Source: a virus. Taken from it: a stretch of 29,370 nucleotides of DNA. The notes under the pieces are model-generated. The model searched no databases. It saw only the letters and a list, made by a program, of their open reading frames with translations, and was not told where the DNA came from. The position numbers and the translations under genes were made by a program. The stretch is taken from IMG/VR virus record IMGVR_UViG_3300021197_000371, positions 1 to 29,370 of that record. The stretch is one strand, 5' to 3'. Below, piece after piece: positions 1 through 9,344 of the stretch (position 1 is its first letter; each line of letters starts with the position of its first letter).

Positions 1-1089
1 CTAGACCGTGACGATGACGTTATGAGATACCAAGGTCAGGCCTTTAACTGGATTGGCTTTGACGAACTTACACAGTGGCCTACTCCATACCCTTGGAACT
101 ACATGAGGTCACGACTTAGAACAACTAGAGCTAGTGGCTTACCGCTCTACATGAGAGCTACTAGCAACCCTGGAGGTCCAGGACATCAGTGGGTCAAGAA
201 GACCTTTATTGATCCTAGCACTCCTAGTGAAGCATTTTGGGCAACGGATACAGACAGTGGTGAAGTTATATGCTGGCCGAAAGGTCACACTAGAGAAGGT
301 GAACCACTGTTTAAACGTAGGTTTATACCTGCTACCTTATTCGATAATCCTTACCTAGCAGACGATGGCATGTATGAGGCTAATCTTCTGTCGTTACCTG
401 AGCATCAGCGAAGACAACTGCTAGAGGGTGACTGGGACATTAATGAGGGTGCAGCCTTTCCAGAGTTTAACCGTAAAGAACACGTAGTAGAACCCTTTGA
501 TATACCTAATAGCTGGGTAAAGTTTAGAGCTTGTGACTATGGTTATGGATCTGCTACAGGGGTACTTTGGTTTACCGTAAGTCCGTCTGAACAATTAATT
601 GTTTATAGAGAAATGTATGTATCTAAGGTTACAGCTTCAGATTTAGCTGACCTTATATTGGAAGCTGAAGATGGGGAAAAAATGCGCTATGGTGTTTTGG
701 ATTCTAGTTTATGGCATAACCGTGGTGATACTGGGCCATCATTGGCTGAACAGATGAACATGAAAGGTTGCCGTTGGCGTCCTTCAGACAGATCAAGAGG
801 CTCTCGTGTAGCTGGTAAGAACGAAATACACAGACGCTTACAAGTAGATGAGTTTACAGAAGAGCCTCAACTGGTATTTTTTAATAACTGCACTAACACT
901 ATTTCCCAAATACCTGCAATACCTTTAGATAAAAATAATCCTGAAGATGTAGATACACATGCAGAAGATCACTTGTACGATGCCCTAAGGTACGGTATAA
1001 TGACTAGACCAAGAAGTAGTCTATTTGATTTTGATCCTAACAATCACAGAACAGGGTTTCAAGCTGCAGACGCAACCTTTGGCTATTAA
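1..1089 (+). CDS. terL: Terminase large subunit, 5' end missing
   Basis: DNA-packaging motor ATPase and nuclease that drives DNA through the portal and cuts the concatemer. The frame is open to base 1, so the gene starts outside the window and the Walker A region is missing; the ATG at 22 is internal. Numbering from base 1, residues 15-22 (FNWIGFDE) are the Walker B strand with catalytic Asp21-Glu22. ATSNPGG, about residues 55-61, fits the coupling motif after it. The C-terminal half looks like the RNase H-like nuclease: Asp179 in FRACDYG, Asp234 in GVLDSS, and Asp323/Asp327 in DHLYDALRY supply the expected acidic residues. About 362 residues are present. The portal gene follows after 9 bp, the usual terminase-portal order. 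Function is confident from motifs; the subfamily is not assigned. Confidence 0.93.
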   Translation, partial: LDRDDDVMRYQGQAFNWIGFDELTQWPTPYPWNYMRSRLRTTRASGLPLYMRATSNPGGPGHQWVKKTFIDPSTPSEAFWATDTDSGEVICWPKGHTREGEPLFKRRFIPATLFDNPYLADDGMYEANLLSLPEHQRRQLLEGDWDINEGAAFPEFNRKEHVVEPFDIPNSWVKFRACDYGYGSATGVLWFTVSPSEQLIVYREMYVSKVTASDLADLILEAEDGEKMRYGVLDSSLWHNRGDTGPSLAEQMNMKGCRWRPSDRSRGSRVAGKNEIHRRLQVDEFTEEPQLVFFNNCTNTISQIPAIPLDKNNPEDVDTHAEDHLYDALRYGIMTRPRSSLFDFDPNNHRTGFQAADATFGY

Positions 1090-1098
1090 GGATAAAAC

Positions 1099-3198
1099 AT
1101 GGAAGAAGAATTTGAAGACATGATGATGGATATGGAGGAAACTTCATCCATTAAAGATGTTAAAAAGGAAGAATACTCAGACCCTGCTGCAGGACAGATT
1201 GTTCATTTTGTACGAGAAAAATTTTCTAAGGCTGAAACTGCAAGAGAGCTTGACGAACAGCGTTGGATTCAAGCTTATCGTAACTATCGTGGTATCTATG
1301 GTTCTGATGTTCAATTCACTTCTACAGAAAAATCAAAAGTTTTTGTTAAGGTTACTAAAACAAAAGTACTAGCTGCTTATGGTCAAATTGCAGAGGTGTT
1401 ATTTGGTGGTAATAGATTTCCTATTAGTATTGATCCCACCGTTCTCCCAGACGGTGTAGAGGAAACAGTTAGTTTTGAAACAAATGCAGAACAACGTAAG
1501 GCGGCTGAAGGATTGCCTGACTTACTTCCTGGTGAAACTTATCCAGAGCTTCTTGAACGTGCAGCTGGACTTAAGGCTAGTCTAACACCAGTAGAAGACA
1601 TCTTAAAACCAGGCCCAGCTAAAACTCCTACTTCTCCACAGTTTCATCCTGCAGATGTAGCTGCAAAGAAGATGGAAAAGAAAATTCATGATCAGTTAGA
1701 AGAGTCTCACGCCAAGAAGCATCTCCGTGCTGCGGCATTTGAAACAGCTCTATTTGGTACTGGCATTATGAAAGGTCCATTTGCTGTAGATAAAGAGTAT
1801 GCTAACTGGGACGAAGAAGGCAACTATTCACCAGTATTCAAAACTATCCCACAAACTACTTCTGTTTCCATTTGGAACTTCTACCCTGACCCAGATGCTG
1901 CTACTATGGAAGAGGCAGAGTACATTGTAGAACGTCATAAGATGTCACGCTCACAGTTACGAGCGTTAAAGAACCGTCCTTATTTCCGTGAGAATACTAT
2001 CGACAATGCTTTACGTCTTGGCGAATCCTACAACAAAGAGTGGTGGGAACATGCTATGGAAGATAACTCAGAGCAAGATCAAGCTCAACGATTTGAGGTT
2101 CTTGAGTTCTGGGGTTTTGTAGATACAGAGATTTTAGAAGAACAAGACATAGACATTCCTAGTGAATTAAAAGACTCAGAACAACTTAGTGTAAATGCAT
2201 GGATTTGTAATGGACAAGTGTTACGTTTAGTAATGAATCCGTTTACTCCTGCTTACATACCTTACTTTGCCGCACCTTATGAGATGAATCCCTACAGTAT
2301 TTTTGGTGTAGGTATTGCGGAAAACATGGATGATACTCAAACCCTTATGAACGGGTTTATGCGTATGGCAGTAGATAATGCTGCACTATCAGGTAATTTG
2401 CTGATTGAGATTGACGAGACTAACCTCGTCCCAGGGCAAGACCTCTCCGTGTATCCAGGGAAGGTGTTTCGGAGACAGGGAGGGGCACCTGGTCAAGCAA
2501 TCTTTGGCACCAAGTTTCCTAACGTATCTAATGAAAACATGCAGATGTTTGACAAAGCAAGGGTATTATCTGATGAATCAACGGGCTTCCCATCTTTCGC
2601 ACACGGACAAACTGGAGTATCAGGAGTGGGAAGGACTGCTTCTGGCATTAGTATGCTTATGTCTGCAGCTAACGGCAGTATACGAAATGTTGTCAAGAAC
2701 ATAGATGACTACTTACTAGCACCATTAGGCAAAGCATTTTTTAACTTTAATATGCAGTTTAACTTTGACTCAGATATTAAAGGTGACTTAGAAATCAAAG
2801 CTCGTGGTACTGAAAGCCTAATGGCTAATGAAGTACGTAGCCAACGACTAATGCAGTTCTTGCAAGTTGTACAAAATCCTGCACTAGCACCGTTTGCACG
2901 TATGGACTATATTGTACGTGAGATTGCTAAGTCTATGGATCTTGATCCTGATAAGGTTGGCAACAACATGGCACAAGCAGCAGTACAAGCTGAAATTCTT
3001 AAAAAGTTCCAAGAGGCTAATCCCCCTGAGCCAGAACCTGGTGTACCACCACAAGGTGGTCCTGAGGGCGCTCCAGCTGGCGCACAGGTACAGGATACTC
3101 AAGGTAGCGGGGGTGGTACCATAGGTACTGGTACAGCTCCTACACCAGGAGAACAGGGCTTCTCAGGTAACACTGGCGAACAACAACAGGTACAATGA
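1099..3198 (+). CDS. Portal protein (head-tail connector)
   Basis: Forms the dodecameric ring at the capsid vertex through which DNA enters and leaves. It is 699 aa. The N-terminus is very acidic and Met-rich (residues 1-25), followed by a mixed helical body containing WNFYPDPDA near residue 256, a hallmark-like stretch in portals of this size, and SGVGRTASGISMLMSAA at about residues 508-524, resembling the portal crown/wing region of marine podovirus portals. The last 60 residues are Pro/Gly/Gln-rich and probably disordered. The length exceeds the T7 portal (about 535 aa) and is nearer P22-sized portals. The start is supported by AAGGAT at 1088-1093, overlapping the terminase stop. The call rests on family resemblance plus position directly after terminase; no catalytic motif exists to prove it. 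Confidence 0.88.
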   Translation: MEEEFEDMMMDMEETSSIKDVKKEEYSDPAAGQIVHFVREKFSKAETARELDEQRWIQAYRNYRGIYGSDVQFTSTEKSKVFVKVTKTKVLAAYGQIAEVLFGGNRFPISIDPTVLPDGVEETVSFETNAEQRKAAEGLPDLLPGETYPELLERAAGLKASLTPVEDILKPGPAKTPTSPQFHPADVAAKKMEKKIHDQLEESHAKKHLRAAAFETALFGTGIMKGPFAVDKEYANWDEEGNYSPVFKTIPQTTSVSIWNFYPDPDAATMEEAEYIVERHKMSRSQLRALKNRPYFRENTIDNALRLGESYNKEWWEHAMEDNSEQDQAQRFEVLEFWGFVDTEILEEQDIDIPSELKDSEQLSVNAWICNGQVLRLVMNPFTPAYIPYFAAPYEMNPYSIFGVGIAENMDDTQTLMNGFMRMAVDNAALSGNLLIEIDETNLVPGQDLSVYPGKVFRRQGGAPGQAIFGTKFPNVSNENMQMFDKARVLSDESTGFPSFAHGQTGVSGVGRTASGISMLMSAANGSIRNVVKNIDDYLLAPLGKAFFNFNMQFNFDSDIKGDLEIKARGTESLMANEVRSQRLMQFLQVVQNPALAPFARMDYIVREIAKSMDLDPDKVGNNMAQAAVQAEILKKFQEANPPEPEPGVPPQGGPEGAPAGAQVQDTQGSGGGTIGTGTAPTPGEQGFSGNTGEQQQVQ

Positions 3199-3401
3199 AA
3201 CTAGTCGTGAACAATACACTAAAGCCTTTTGTAAATAACCCTGAGTTATACACTCCGTTTATCGAAGAGATTGCTGAACGGATCGCCTTTACACATGTAA
3301 CACTAGAACAGTCTAGGGAGATTGATGAGATCTATAGACTGCAAGGTGAGATACGTGCACTAAGATCACTACTAAAGTTAAGGGATAAAGTTAATGCCTG
3401 A
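3195..3401 (+). CDS. Small protein of unknown function, coupled to portal
   Basis: A 68-aa protein starting in an ATGA overlap with the portal stop and ending 8 bp inside the next gene, so all three are probably translationally coupled. The N-terminal half has a short polar strand (KLVVNNTLKPF), and the C-terminal half is a charged helix (EIDEIYRLQGEIRALRSLLKLRDK) with heptad-like hydrophobic spacing, suggesting a small coiled-coil or helical hairpin. I do not recognise a family. The position between portal and a giant virion-type protein suggests a head-assembly or packaging accessory role, but that is inference only. Confidence 0.7.
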   Translation: MKLVVNNTLKPFVNNPELYTPFIEEIAERIAFTHVTLEQSREIDEIYRLQGEIRALRSLLKLRDKVNA

Positions 3402-6400
3402 GCAGCCTATAAGACCAAAGCCTAGACCTATTTTAACTAGAAGGTTATCTGATCAGATGTCAGATATGGTTTTAGGGGAAAGTGAAACTCAAAATAACCA
3501 ACCTGTTTTATCTCCAAATATACAAAAAAGTTTAGGTGCCCCAGAAAAAGTTTCTGCAGAAAAGATAGAAAACTATGTTGAAACTGTAAATCAAACTGAA
3601 GATCCACTTCAAGCTGTTCTTTATGCTAGTATGCTTACTAGTGAAAAAGAACCTGATGAATCTGGTTACAGACCAACAGAATTAAATTTAGATGAAAATG
3701 ACGAAGAGCAAAGGAGAACTATATACTCTTTTTTTAAGAATGCTTTAGGGAGCTTAATAGGTGAAGACTATGACCCTAGAGATAAAGCTTGGTGTGCTGC
3801 TTTTGTAGATGCAACTTTAACTAAAATAGGTGCAGATAGATTAGATTCCTGGTCTAGGATAAGGGCAAATGACTACACTAAGTATGGAGTAGAAGTAGAC
3901 ATTGAAGATATTAGACCAGGTGATATTGTGATATTTGATTGGTCTAAAGATGGTAAACGAGACGGAAGAGGAGACCATGTAACTTTTTATGCTGGAGATC
4001 TAGTAGATGGTGTAACTAGTAGAACAGATAGTATTAGGGTACTTGGAGGAAATCAAGGAGATCGCCGTGCTATTATAGGTACTGATCAGTACGGCAATCC
4101 TGATCGTAATAAACAAGGTGTAGTTTCAGTTAAAAATTATAGTAAGGAGGATATTCTTGCGGTTAGAAGAATTACTAGAGATAGTAAACCTTGGGAACGA
4201 ATAAAAGATCAAAACCCTTTATTCTTCTATTCTAATAAAACAAATCCAAGTTATGGGTTTAATAAAGGTGGTGATGTAGCAGCTCAGATGGATCTTATGC
4301 TACCATCTGCTGATGATGACATTCGTCCAGAAGATTACACCCAATATAAACCTGACAACTTCACTGGTAGAAGTTTTGCAGCTGACTCCTTTCAAGAAAC
4401 TAAAGATAGGTTTATGGATGCAGGTAATATTGATGTAGACCCTGATGATCCTGCTATCTTTACCGCATATAAACGTGCTGTAGATTATCTTAAAGACACA
4501 GGACTTGCAGGTTTAGGTCTAGCTGATACTGCATTTAAATATGCTGTAGGTTCTGTAGCTCAGGTTATGCCAACAGAGCAGCTAGAAAAACGTATGGCTA
4601 GGGATCTTTACTCTCTGCCAGAAGCCTTTGGTGGAGCTGCAGGTGCTAAAAGTATAACTCAACTTGATGATGCAGCTGATGCATTTCTTGCAGGATCTAA
4701 ACAAGTAGCGCAAAAGTTAAAGACAGAGTATGACCCTACGATGGTTAGAAGCTTTGTTGGTGCTACTCCTCCTACTTACCAAGAACGTGAGACTCCTTTA
4801 TCATCCCCATTACTTTCAAAAAATTTAATGGCTACTGAAACTTATCCTAATACTGCAAGATTGTTACAACAAGAACTTGGTGATAACTTTACGTCTATTC
4901 CTGATGAAGTTTTAGACATTTATAATATGGGCCTTTTAATCTTTAGAGAGCCTGTTGTAGAGTTTGCAGAGACTTTAGATATTCCTAAAAAAGGTTTATT
5001 AGGTTCAGAGTTTTTAAACCGAGTAAAAAAGAACCCATCTATTCCAGAAACTTCTTTGCAAGAAAGTGTTATAGAACCTTCTAGAAGGTACACTAAAGAT
5101 GAGTTACTTAGAGCCTTAGGCGTAAATGCAAACACTCAAGGAACTTTTAGATCAGTTGCAAATATTTCTCCCGCAAGAATAAAACAATTTGAACAGTATC
5201 AACGACAGCGTAGAGATGCAGGTTTTGTAGGGGGAACTGAAATTGATTACTTTGATATACCTATAGATGTAACTATTGGGTATCCTGGCAAGAAATTTAA
5301 AGCTCATTCTCAACATTATCAAGACGAAACTCTAGTTCATGTTAGGGGGTCTATTATAGATAGTAGCGTTCCTTTCTCTGAATTTAACACTGGCCCTTCT
5401 GGCGAAATAGTTATTGATTCAACTAGGAAGTTTATAGCCTTTGATACCATAATTGACAATGATAACTTTTTACTTGTAGAAGAAATTCAATCTGATCTTC
5501 TTACTAAGGGTTATGTAAAACCTAAAAGTCCTTTTGACGCAGCTTTCTCTGAGGCTATTGATAAGTATAATTTTGAAAATCCTGTTAAATACCAAGAAGC
5601 TTATGGAGATATTTCTACTGACATACAAAAGATTTTTAAAGAGCTAGATGAAGAAGGGATATATTCTCCTGAACTTCCTATCCAGTTAGAACCATTTAGC
5701 TCTAACCCATTTTTTAGCCCTGAAACAGAAACTGCTTTTACTAATAAGATTTTAGATAAAGGTTACACAACCTTTGAAGAACTTAAAGACTATATTAAAA
5801 GTCAAAATACAAATTCTGAGCAGATTTGGGGTATTCTTAGTAGACTAAAACGTGAAGTTCCAGGTGTTTCTATAGTTAATGATGCGTTAGGTGGAAAAAC
5901 TTATACTAATATATCTTTAGACTTAGATGATCCTGCTTTTGATGATTTTTTAGAAACTTTTTATGAGTCTGTAAAGGGTAGTGAGATTGATCATGAAATT
6001 CATATGCATAGATATGAAGATTTTATAGATGATTATAATAGGGTAATACTAAAAAAGATAAAAGAAAAAGGCCTCAGTAAAGAATTAGACCTAAACGACT
6101 TACAAAGACTAAGAGAAAAATACGAGGGTGCTGGATCTAAAGGCACCTTAAGCGTAGGACTACCACCAATACGAAAGAATAAACAAGCTGTAGATGAGGC
6201 ACTTAAAGTTCTTATAGCTAAAGCAGCACAACAGGGTGTAGATAAGATTGTTATTCCGCCAGCAGAGCGTATAGCTATGGCTAGAGGTAGAGAGCTTAAG
6301 AAGGATAAAGGTGATAGGTTTTACAGAACTTATGTAACTGACTTAAACAAATCTTTAAAGGAACTTGAAGATAATTACCCTGTAATAGTACATAGAGATG

Positions 6401-8295
6401 TTGAGTTGCCATACCTTAAAGAGTCTGACCCTGACATTGGAGACTTTGAGGATCTTGATATGGAAGCTGCCTTACAAGCTGCAATAGATGCAGGGGATCC
6501 AGAAGCAGCCGGAGACATAGCAGAACTAATCCAAACTGATGGTAAAAGACTTGATGCTGACAACAAAGGTACAATCTTAGACATCTCAGAGTTAATTGAT
6601 AAGTACAAAATAGAACAACCAAGACAGTTTGCCGAAGGGGGCGTAGCAATGAACGAACAAATGGAAATGGCCTTTATGAACCAAGGTGGACTAAAAGACG
6701 ACGGCATGAAGCGAGACCCAGTGTCAGGTAATGAAATACCTAATGGTTCTATGGCTAAAGAGGTACGGGATGATATATCTGCTCAACTATCTGAAGGTGA
6801 GTATGTGGTACCTGCTGATGTCGTAAGATACCTTGGTGTAAAACATTTTGAAGATTTACGAGATAAAGCAAAACAGGGCTTGCAAAGCATGGAAGCTAAT
6901 GGTAGAATCGGTGGTGAGCCTGTTCCTGTTGGTGGACCACAAGCTGCCCCTATGATGCAGCAACCTCAACAAATGCAGCCACCGATGCCTCAAGCTCCTA
7001 CACCATACAGCCCACAACCTGCACCACCTCAGATGGCTATGGGTGGTGATCTATCTCCAGAAGAGATGAACGAGATCAACAGCATTATGATGGCTCAAGG
7101 TGGTATGGTTCCAGCAGACCCATATCAACAACAGCAGATGCAATATGCTCAGCCAAATATGGCTATGGGCGCAGCTGAAGGTACAGATGTAACCTCTAAC
7201 AGTTTTATGAATCCAGGTGGAGGTATAACTCCTGGGCAAGCTATAACTATGCCTACTAATTATAGTTTTGGTTTTAGTAATGAACCTCCTGGCCCAAGCT
7301 TAGTTCCCCGTAGTGTAACACTTTATGGACCTAATGGAGAACAAGAACAGTTAGTTTTACCAGCTCAACAAGCTAGATACGATGAACTGATTGGACAAGG
7401 GTATACAACAACAAATCCAACTGATGTAGAGGGAAGTACAGGTTCAACCCCCTCAGAGTTTTCTGATGACAGTGATGATCCTATTATGCCTCCAGCAACT
7501 CCAGGTGCTCCTGGGACTACCTTCACTGGCTTTAAGAACTGGGGTGCAGAGGTAGACTGGGCTGATCCAGAGTCAGTTGAAAAGTTTGTTAATCAGCAGT
7601 ACAATATGCCTGACCCTGCCTTAAGAAAAGGTGCAGGTGTAGCAGGTTTACTTGGTGCAGGTCCACTTGCTGCTGTAGGTACTATAGGTAGTTTATTCAT
7701 GGCAGGTCAAGTTTTAGATACTGTAGCTGACTTAAGAAGTTCTGTAATGATTGCTAAAGCTTATGGAAATACAGAAGGTGCAGCAATGGCCCAAGCTAAA
7801 CTTGATTTAGCTTTAAAAGGTGCTCCAAGTTACGTAACATCTATGGTTGGTGATACGCTTGCAGGTGGAACAATGCAATTTGCTGGTCATGTTAGTGGTG
7901 CTTCTGGTTTAGATGATTTACCTTCTAATATTGATGAGTGGACAAAAAATGATTTCACAAGATTTCAAAATGCTACAGGTAAGAAAGCTCCTGTTGAACC
8001 AGCGGCAGATAAACAAAAAACTACTACTCCTTCTTCTTATGACACAACCACAAAAGAACAAATACAACAAAGGCAAAGTGATCGTAGTGAAAGAAGTTCT
8101 CAAATAACTGCAGGTCAAAAAATTGCAAGTCAAGACATGTCAGGTAAATCAGATCAATATAAAACAGAAGCAGTTAAACAAGCAACAAAAGGTACAACTG
8201 AGGAAGAAAGAAAAGGTGGTGCAGAGTTAGATGCATCAATGGGTATTTCAGGCTTAAATAAAGGCGGCTTGATGAAGAAGAAACGTAAAAAATAA
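3394..8295 (+). CDS. Giant multidomain protein with N-terminal CHAP/NlpC-P60-type hydrolase
   Basis: A 1633-aa modular protein, probably virion-associated. Residues 130-260 form a cysteine amidase/peptidase domain of the TIGR02594 or CHAP type: WCAAFV with nucleophile Cys134, GRGDHVTFYAG with His195, and VLGGNQGDR with Asn220. Residues 640-965 resemble a region of phage polyvalent proteins: LVHVRGS (647-653), LLVEEIQSDLL (693-703), then a helix and strand (930-963, ending VDKIVIPPAERIAMARG). Residues 1105-1150 carry DPVSGNEIP and GEYVVPADVVRYLG, a stretch I associate with marine phage structural proteins. The rest is Pro/Gln/Met-rich, with a hydrophobic Gly/Ala segment near 1410-1435 and a basic tail KKKRKK. 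Six short GG motifs occur (about 289, 1079, 1094, 1214, 1233, 1621). A start SD (AAGGGAT) lies near 3377. The virion role is inferred. Confidence 0.8.
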   Translation: MPEQPIRPKPRPILTRRLSDQMSDMVLGESETQNNQPVLSPNIQKSLGAPEKVSAEKIENYVETVNQTEDPLQAVLYASMLTSEKEPDESGYRPTELNLDENDEEQRRTIYSFFKNALGSLIGEDYDPRDKAWCAAFVDATLTKIGADRLDSWSRIRANDYTKYGVEVDIEDIRPGDIVIFDWSKDGKRDGRGDHVTFYAGDLVDGVTSRTDSIRVLGGNQGDRRAIIGTDQYGNPDRNKQGVVSVKNYSKEDILAVRRITRDSKPWERIKDQNPLFFYSNKTNPSYGFNKGGDVAAQMDLMLPSADDDIRPEDYTQYKPDNFTGRSFAADSFQETKDRFMDAGNIDVDPDDPAIFTAYKRAVDYLKDTGLAGLGLADTAFKYAVGSVAQVMPTEQLEKRMARDLYSLPEAFGGAAGAKSITQLDDAADAFLAGSKQVAQKLKTEYDPTMVRSFVGATPPTYQERETPLSSPLLSKNLMATETYPNTARLLQQELGDNFTSIPDEVLDIYNMGLLIFREPVVEFAETLDIPKKGLLGSEFLNRVKKNPSIPETSLQESVIEPSRRYTKDELLRALGVNANTQGTFRSVANISPARIKQFEQYQRQRRDAGFVGGTEIDYFDIPIDVTIGYPGKKFKAHSQHYQDETLVHVRGSIIDSSVPFSEFNTGPSGEIVIDSTRKFIAFDTIIDNDNFLLVEEIQSDLLTKGYVKPKSPFDAAFSEAIDKYNFENPVKYQEAYGDISTDIQKIFKELDEEGIYSPELPIQLEPFSSNPFFSPETETAFTNKILDKGYTTFEELKDYIKSQNTNSEQIWGILSRLKREVPGVSIVNDALGGKTYTNISLDLDDPAFDDFLETFYESVKGSEIDHEIHMHRYEDFIDDYNRVILKKIKEKGLSKELDLNDLQRLREKYEGAGSKGTLSVGLPPIRKNKQAVDEALKVLIAKAAQQGVDKIVIPPAERIAMARGRELKKDKGDRFYRTYVTDLNKSLKELEDNYPVIVHRDVELPYLKESDPDIGDFEDLDMEAALQAAIDAGDPEAAGDIAELIQTDGKRLDADNKGTILDISELIDKYKIEQPRQFAEGGVAMNEQMEMAFMNQGGLKDDGMKRDPVSGNEIPNGSMAKEVRDDISAQLSEGEYVVPADVVRYLGVKHFEDLRDKAKQGLQSMEANGRIGGEPVPVGGPQAAPMMQQPQQMQPPMPQAPTPYSPQPAPPQMAMGGDLSPEEMNEINSIMMAQGGMVPADPYQQQQMQYAQPNMAMGAAEGTDVTSNSFMNPGGGITPGQAITMPTNYSFGFSNEPPGPSLVPRSVTLYGPNGEQEQLVLPAQQARYDELIGQGYTTTNPTDVEGSTGSTPSEFSDDSDDPIMPPATPGAPGTTFTGFKNWGAEVDWADPESVEKFVNQQYNMPDPALRKGAGVAGLLGAGPLAAVGTIGSLFMAGQVLDTVADLRSSVMIAKAYGNTEGAAMAQAKLDLALKGAPSYVTSMVGDTLAGGTMQFAGHVSGASGLDDLPSNIDEWTKNDFTRFQNATGKKAPVEPAADKQKTTTPSSYDTTTKEQIQQRQSDRSERSSQITAGQKIASQDMSGKSDQYKTEAVKQATKGTTEEERKGGAELDASMGISGLNKGGLMKKKRKK

Positions 8296-8339
8296 TAAGG
8301 CTACTCGGCTACGGCTGACCCCAACATAAGGAGAATAAT

Positions 8340-9233
8340 ATGCCTGAACTAGCAGAAGTGGAAACACAAAAAACTGCAGGATTCGTTGATCGTGGATATA
8401 ATCACGCAAAGCGTAAACAACGAATGGAAGATGAAGCAAAGGAGATTGCAGAACTTGAAGCTCAACAACGTGGAGAATCAACTGAAGACACAGAACAAGA
8501 AGTTGTCGAAGAAGAAACGCCCGATACAGAAGTTGAAGAAACAACGCTATCTGCAGAAGAAAAATCTTTTAAAAAACGGTATGGTGATCTAAGACGCCAT
8601 ATGCAGCAGAAGGAAAAAGAGTGGGACGAAAAGTTAGAGAACCTACAAAAAGCTTCCTCTAAAGCTGGCATTATTCCACCTAAGTCCGATGAAGATATTG
8701 AGGAATGGGCTAAAGAATATCCTGATGTAGCTGGTATTGTAGAAACAATTGCAGCTAAGAAAGCACAGGAGATGTTTGATAAGGCCGATACTCGACTCAA
8801 ACAACTTGATGAAGCTCATGCAGAAGCTCATCGAGTCAAGTCAGAGAATGAAATTCGTAAGTCACACTCAGACTTTGATGAGCTACGTGAGGCAGATGAA
8901 TTTCATGACTGGGCTGATGAACAACCTAAGTGGGTTAAAGATGCGCTATATGAGAATGCAGATGACCCAGCTTCAGTAGTTCGTGTTATTGACCTGTATA
9001 AGTCAGATAAAGGACTAACTAACACAGCTAAGAAAGCAAAGAAAAAAGCAGCAGCTTCACCAGTCTCTCGACGTAGTAAGACTGAAGTAGATGTAGCTGA
9101 TGCTAGTGATATGATTCGTGAGTCAGATGTTGCTAAAATGTCTAACAAAGAATTTGAAGAACGTTCAGATGAAATTAACAAAGCAATGCGCAACGGTAAA
9201 TTTGTCTATGACGTATCTGGTAATGCCAGATAA
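8340..9233 (+). CDS. Capsid scaffolding protein
   Basis: A 297-aa highly charged, mostly helical protein directly upstream of the capsid gene, the classic scaffold position. Residues 30-75 are strongly acidic (ESTEDTEQEVVEEETPDTEV), residues 76-105 form a charged coiled-coil, the middle is helical, and there is a lysine-rich patch at about 223-235 (AKKAKKKAAASP). A basic or short helical C-terminus that contacts the coat protein is typical of scaffolds; here the last residues are less basic than usual. A consensus SD (TAAGGAG, 8327-8333) precedes the ATG. Arginine codons are mostly CGN, as in the capsid gene and unlike the upstream giant gene, consistent with high expression. Function is inferred from composition and neighbours. 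Confidence 0.82.
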   Translation: MPELAEVETQKTAGFVDRGYNHAKRKQRMEDEAKEIAELEAQQRGESTEDTEQEVVEEETPDTEVEETTLSAEEKSFKKRYGDLRRHMQQKEKEWDEKLENLQKASSKAGIIPPKSDEDIEEWAKEYPDVAGIVETIAAKKAQEMFDKADTRLKQLDEAHAEAHRVKSENEIRKSHSDFDELREADEFHDWADEQPKWVKDALYENADDPASVVRVIDLYKSDKGLTNTAKKAKKKAAASPVSRRSKTEVDVADASDMIRESDVAKMSNKEFEERSDEINKAMRNGKFVYDVSGNAR

Positions 9234-9260
9234 ACTATTGACAAACAATAAATCAATAGT
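9234..9260. promoter_or_regulatory. Inverted repeat spanning the promoter spacer (possible operator)
   Basis: ACTATTGA (9234-9241) and TCAATAGT (9253-9260) are perfect 8-bp inverted repeats separated by 11 bp. The arms overlap the -35 box and the first base of the -10 box. The geometry suits a dimeric regulator binding over the promoter, but it could equally be an AT-rich hairpin or chance. The regulator, if any, is not in the window. Confidence 0.35.
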
Positions 9261-9265
9261 ATAAC
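9238..9265 (+). promoter_or_regulatory. Sigma70-type promoter before the capsid gene
   Basis: A perfect -35 box TTGACA (9238-9243) is followed after 16 bp by TATAAC (9260-9265, 5 of 6 matches to TATAAT). It begins 4 bp after the scaffold stop and would start RNA near 9272, giving a leader of about 200 nt before the capsid ATG. It is the best-matching promoter I see in the plus-strand late region. Confidence 0.65.
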
Positions 9266-9273
9266 TAGGGACA

Positions 9274-9309
9274 TAGAACAAAAGCCTCTTATGACTACCT
9301 TTTGTTCTA
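9274..9309 (+). promoter_or_regulatory. 11-bp perfect stem-loop at the predicted 5' end of capsid mRNA
   Basis: TAGAACAAAAG (9274-9284) pairs perfectly with CTTTTGTTCTA (9299-9309), leaving a 14-nt loop. The stem begins within about 2 nt of the transcription start expected from the promoter just upstream. A 5'-terminal stem-loop is a known way to protect bacterial mRNAs from decay. No T-run follows the hairpin, so an intrinsic terminator is unlikely. Confidence 0.5.
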
Positions 9310-9344
9310 ACCCAATTTCCACAAGTCTAAACTATAAAGAACCA

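Noticed and set aside
22-1089. Terminase gene starting at ATG 22
   Set aside because: The frame is open upstream to base 1 and the protein would lack Walker A; the gene is cut by the window edge.
2405-2704. 99-aa plus-strand open frame inside the portal gene
   Set aside because: Out-of-frame shadow with no SD and no protein-like pattern; the portal frame is clearly the coding one.
6375-6707. 110-aa minus-strand open frame inside the giant gene
   Set aside because: Ser-rich shadow of the plus-strand reading frame, no start signal.
8462-8800. Minus-strand 112-aa open frame opposite the scaffold gene
   Set aside because: Ser/Cys-rich composition is the expected reverse complement of an acidic Glu/Lys-rich coding sequence; no ribosome site, and it lies fully inside the scaffold gene.
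9274-9309. Hairpin as an intrinsic terminator after scaffold
   Set aside because: No T-run follows the stem; the T-rich part is inside the stem itself, and it lies downstream of a promoter pointing into the capsid gene.
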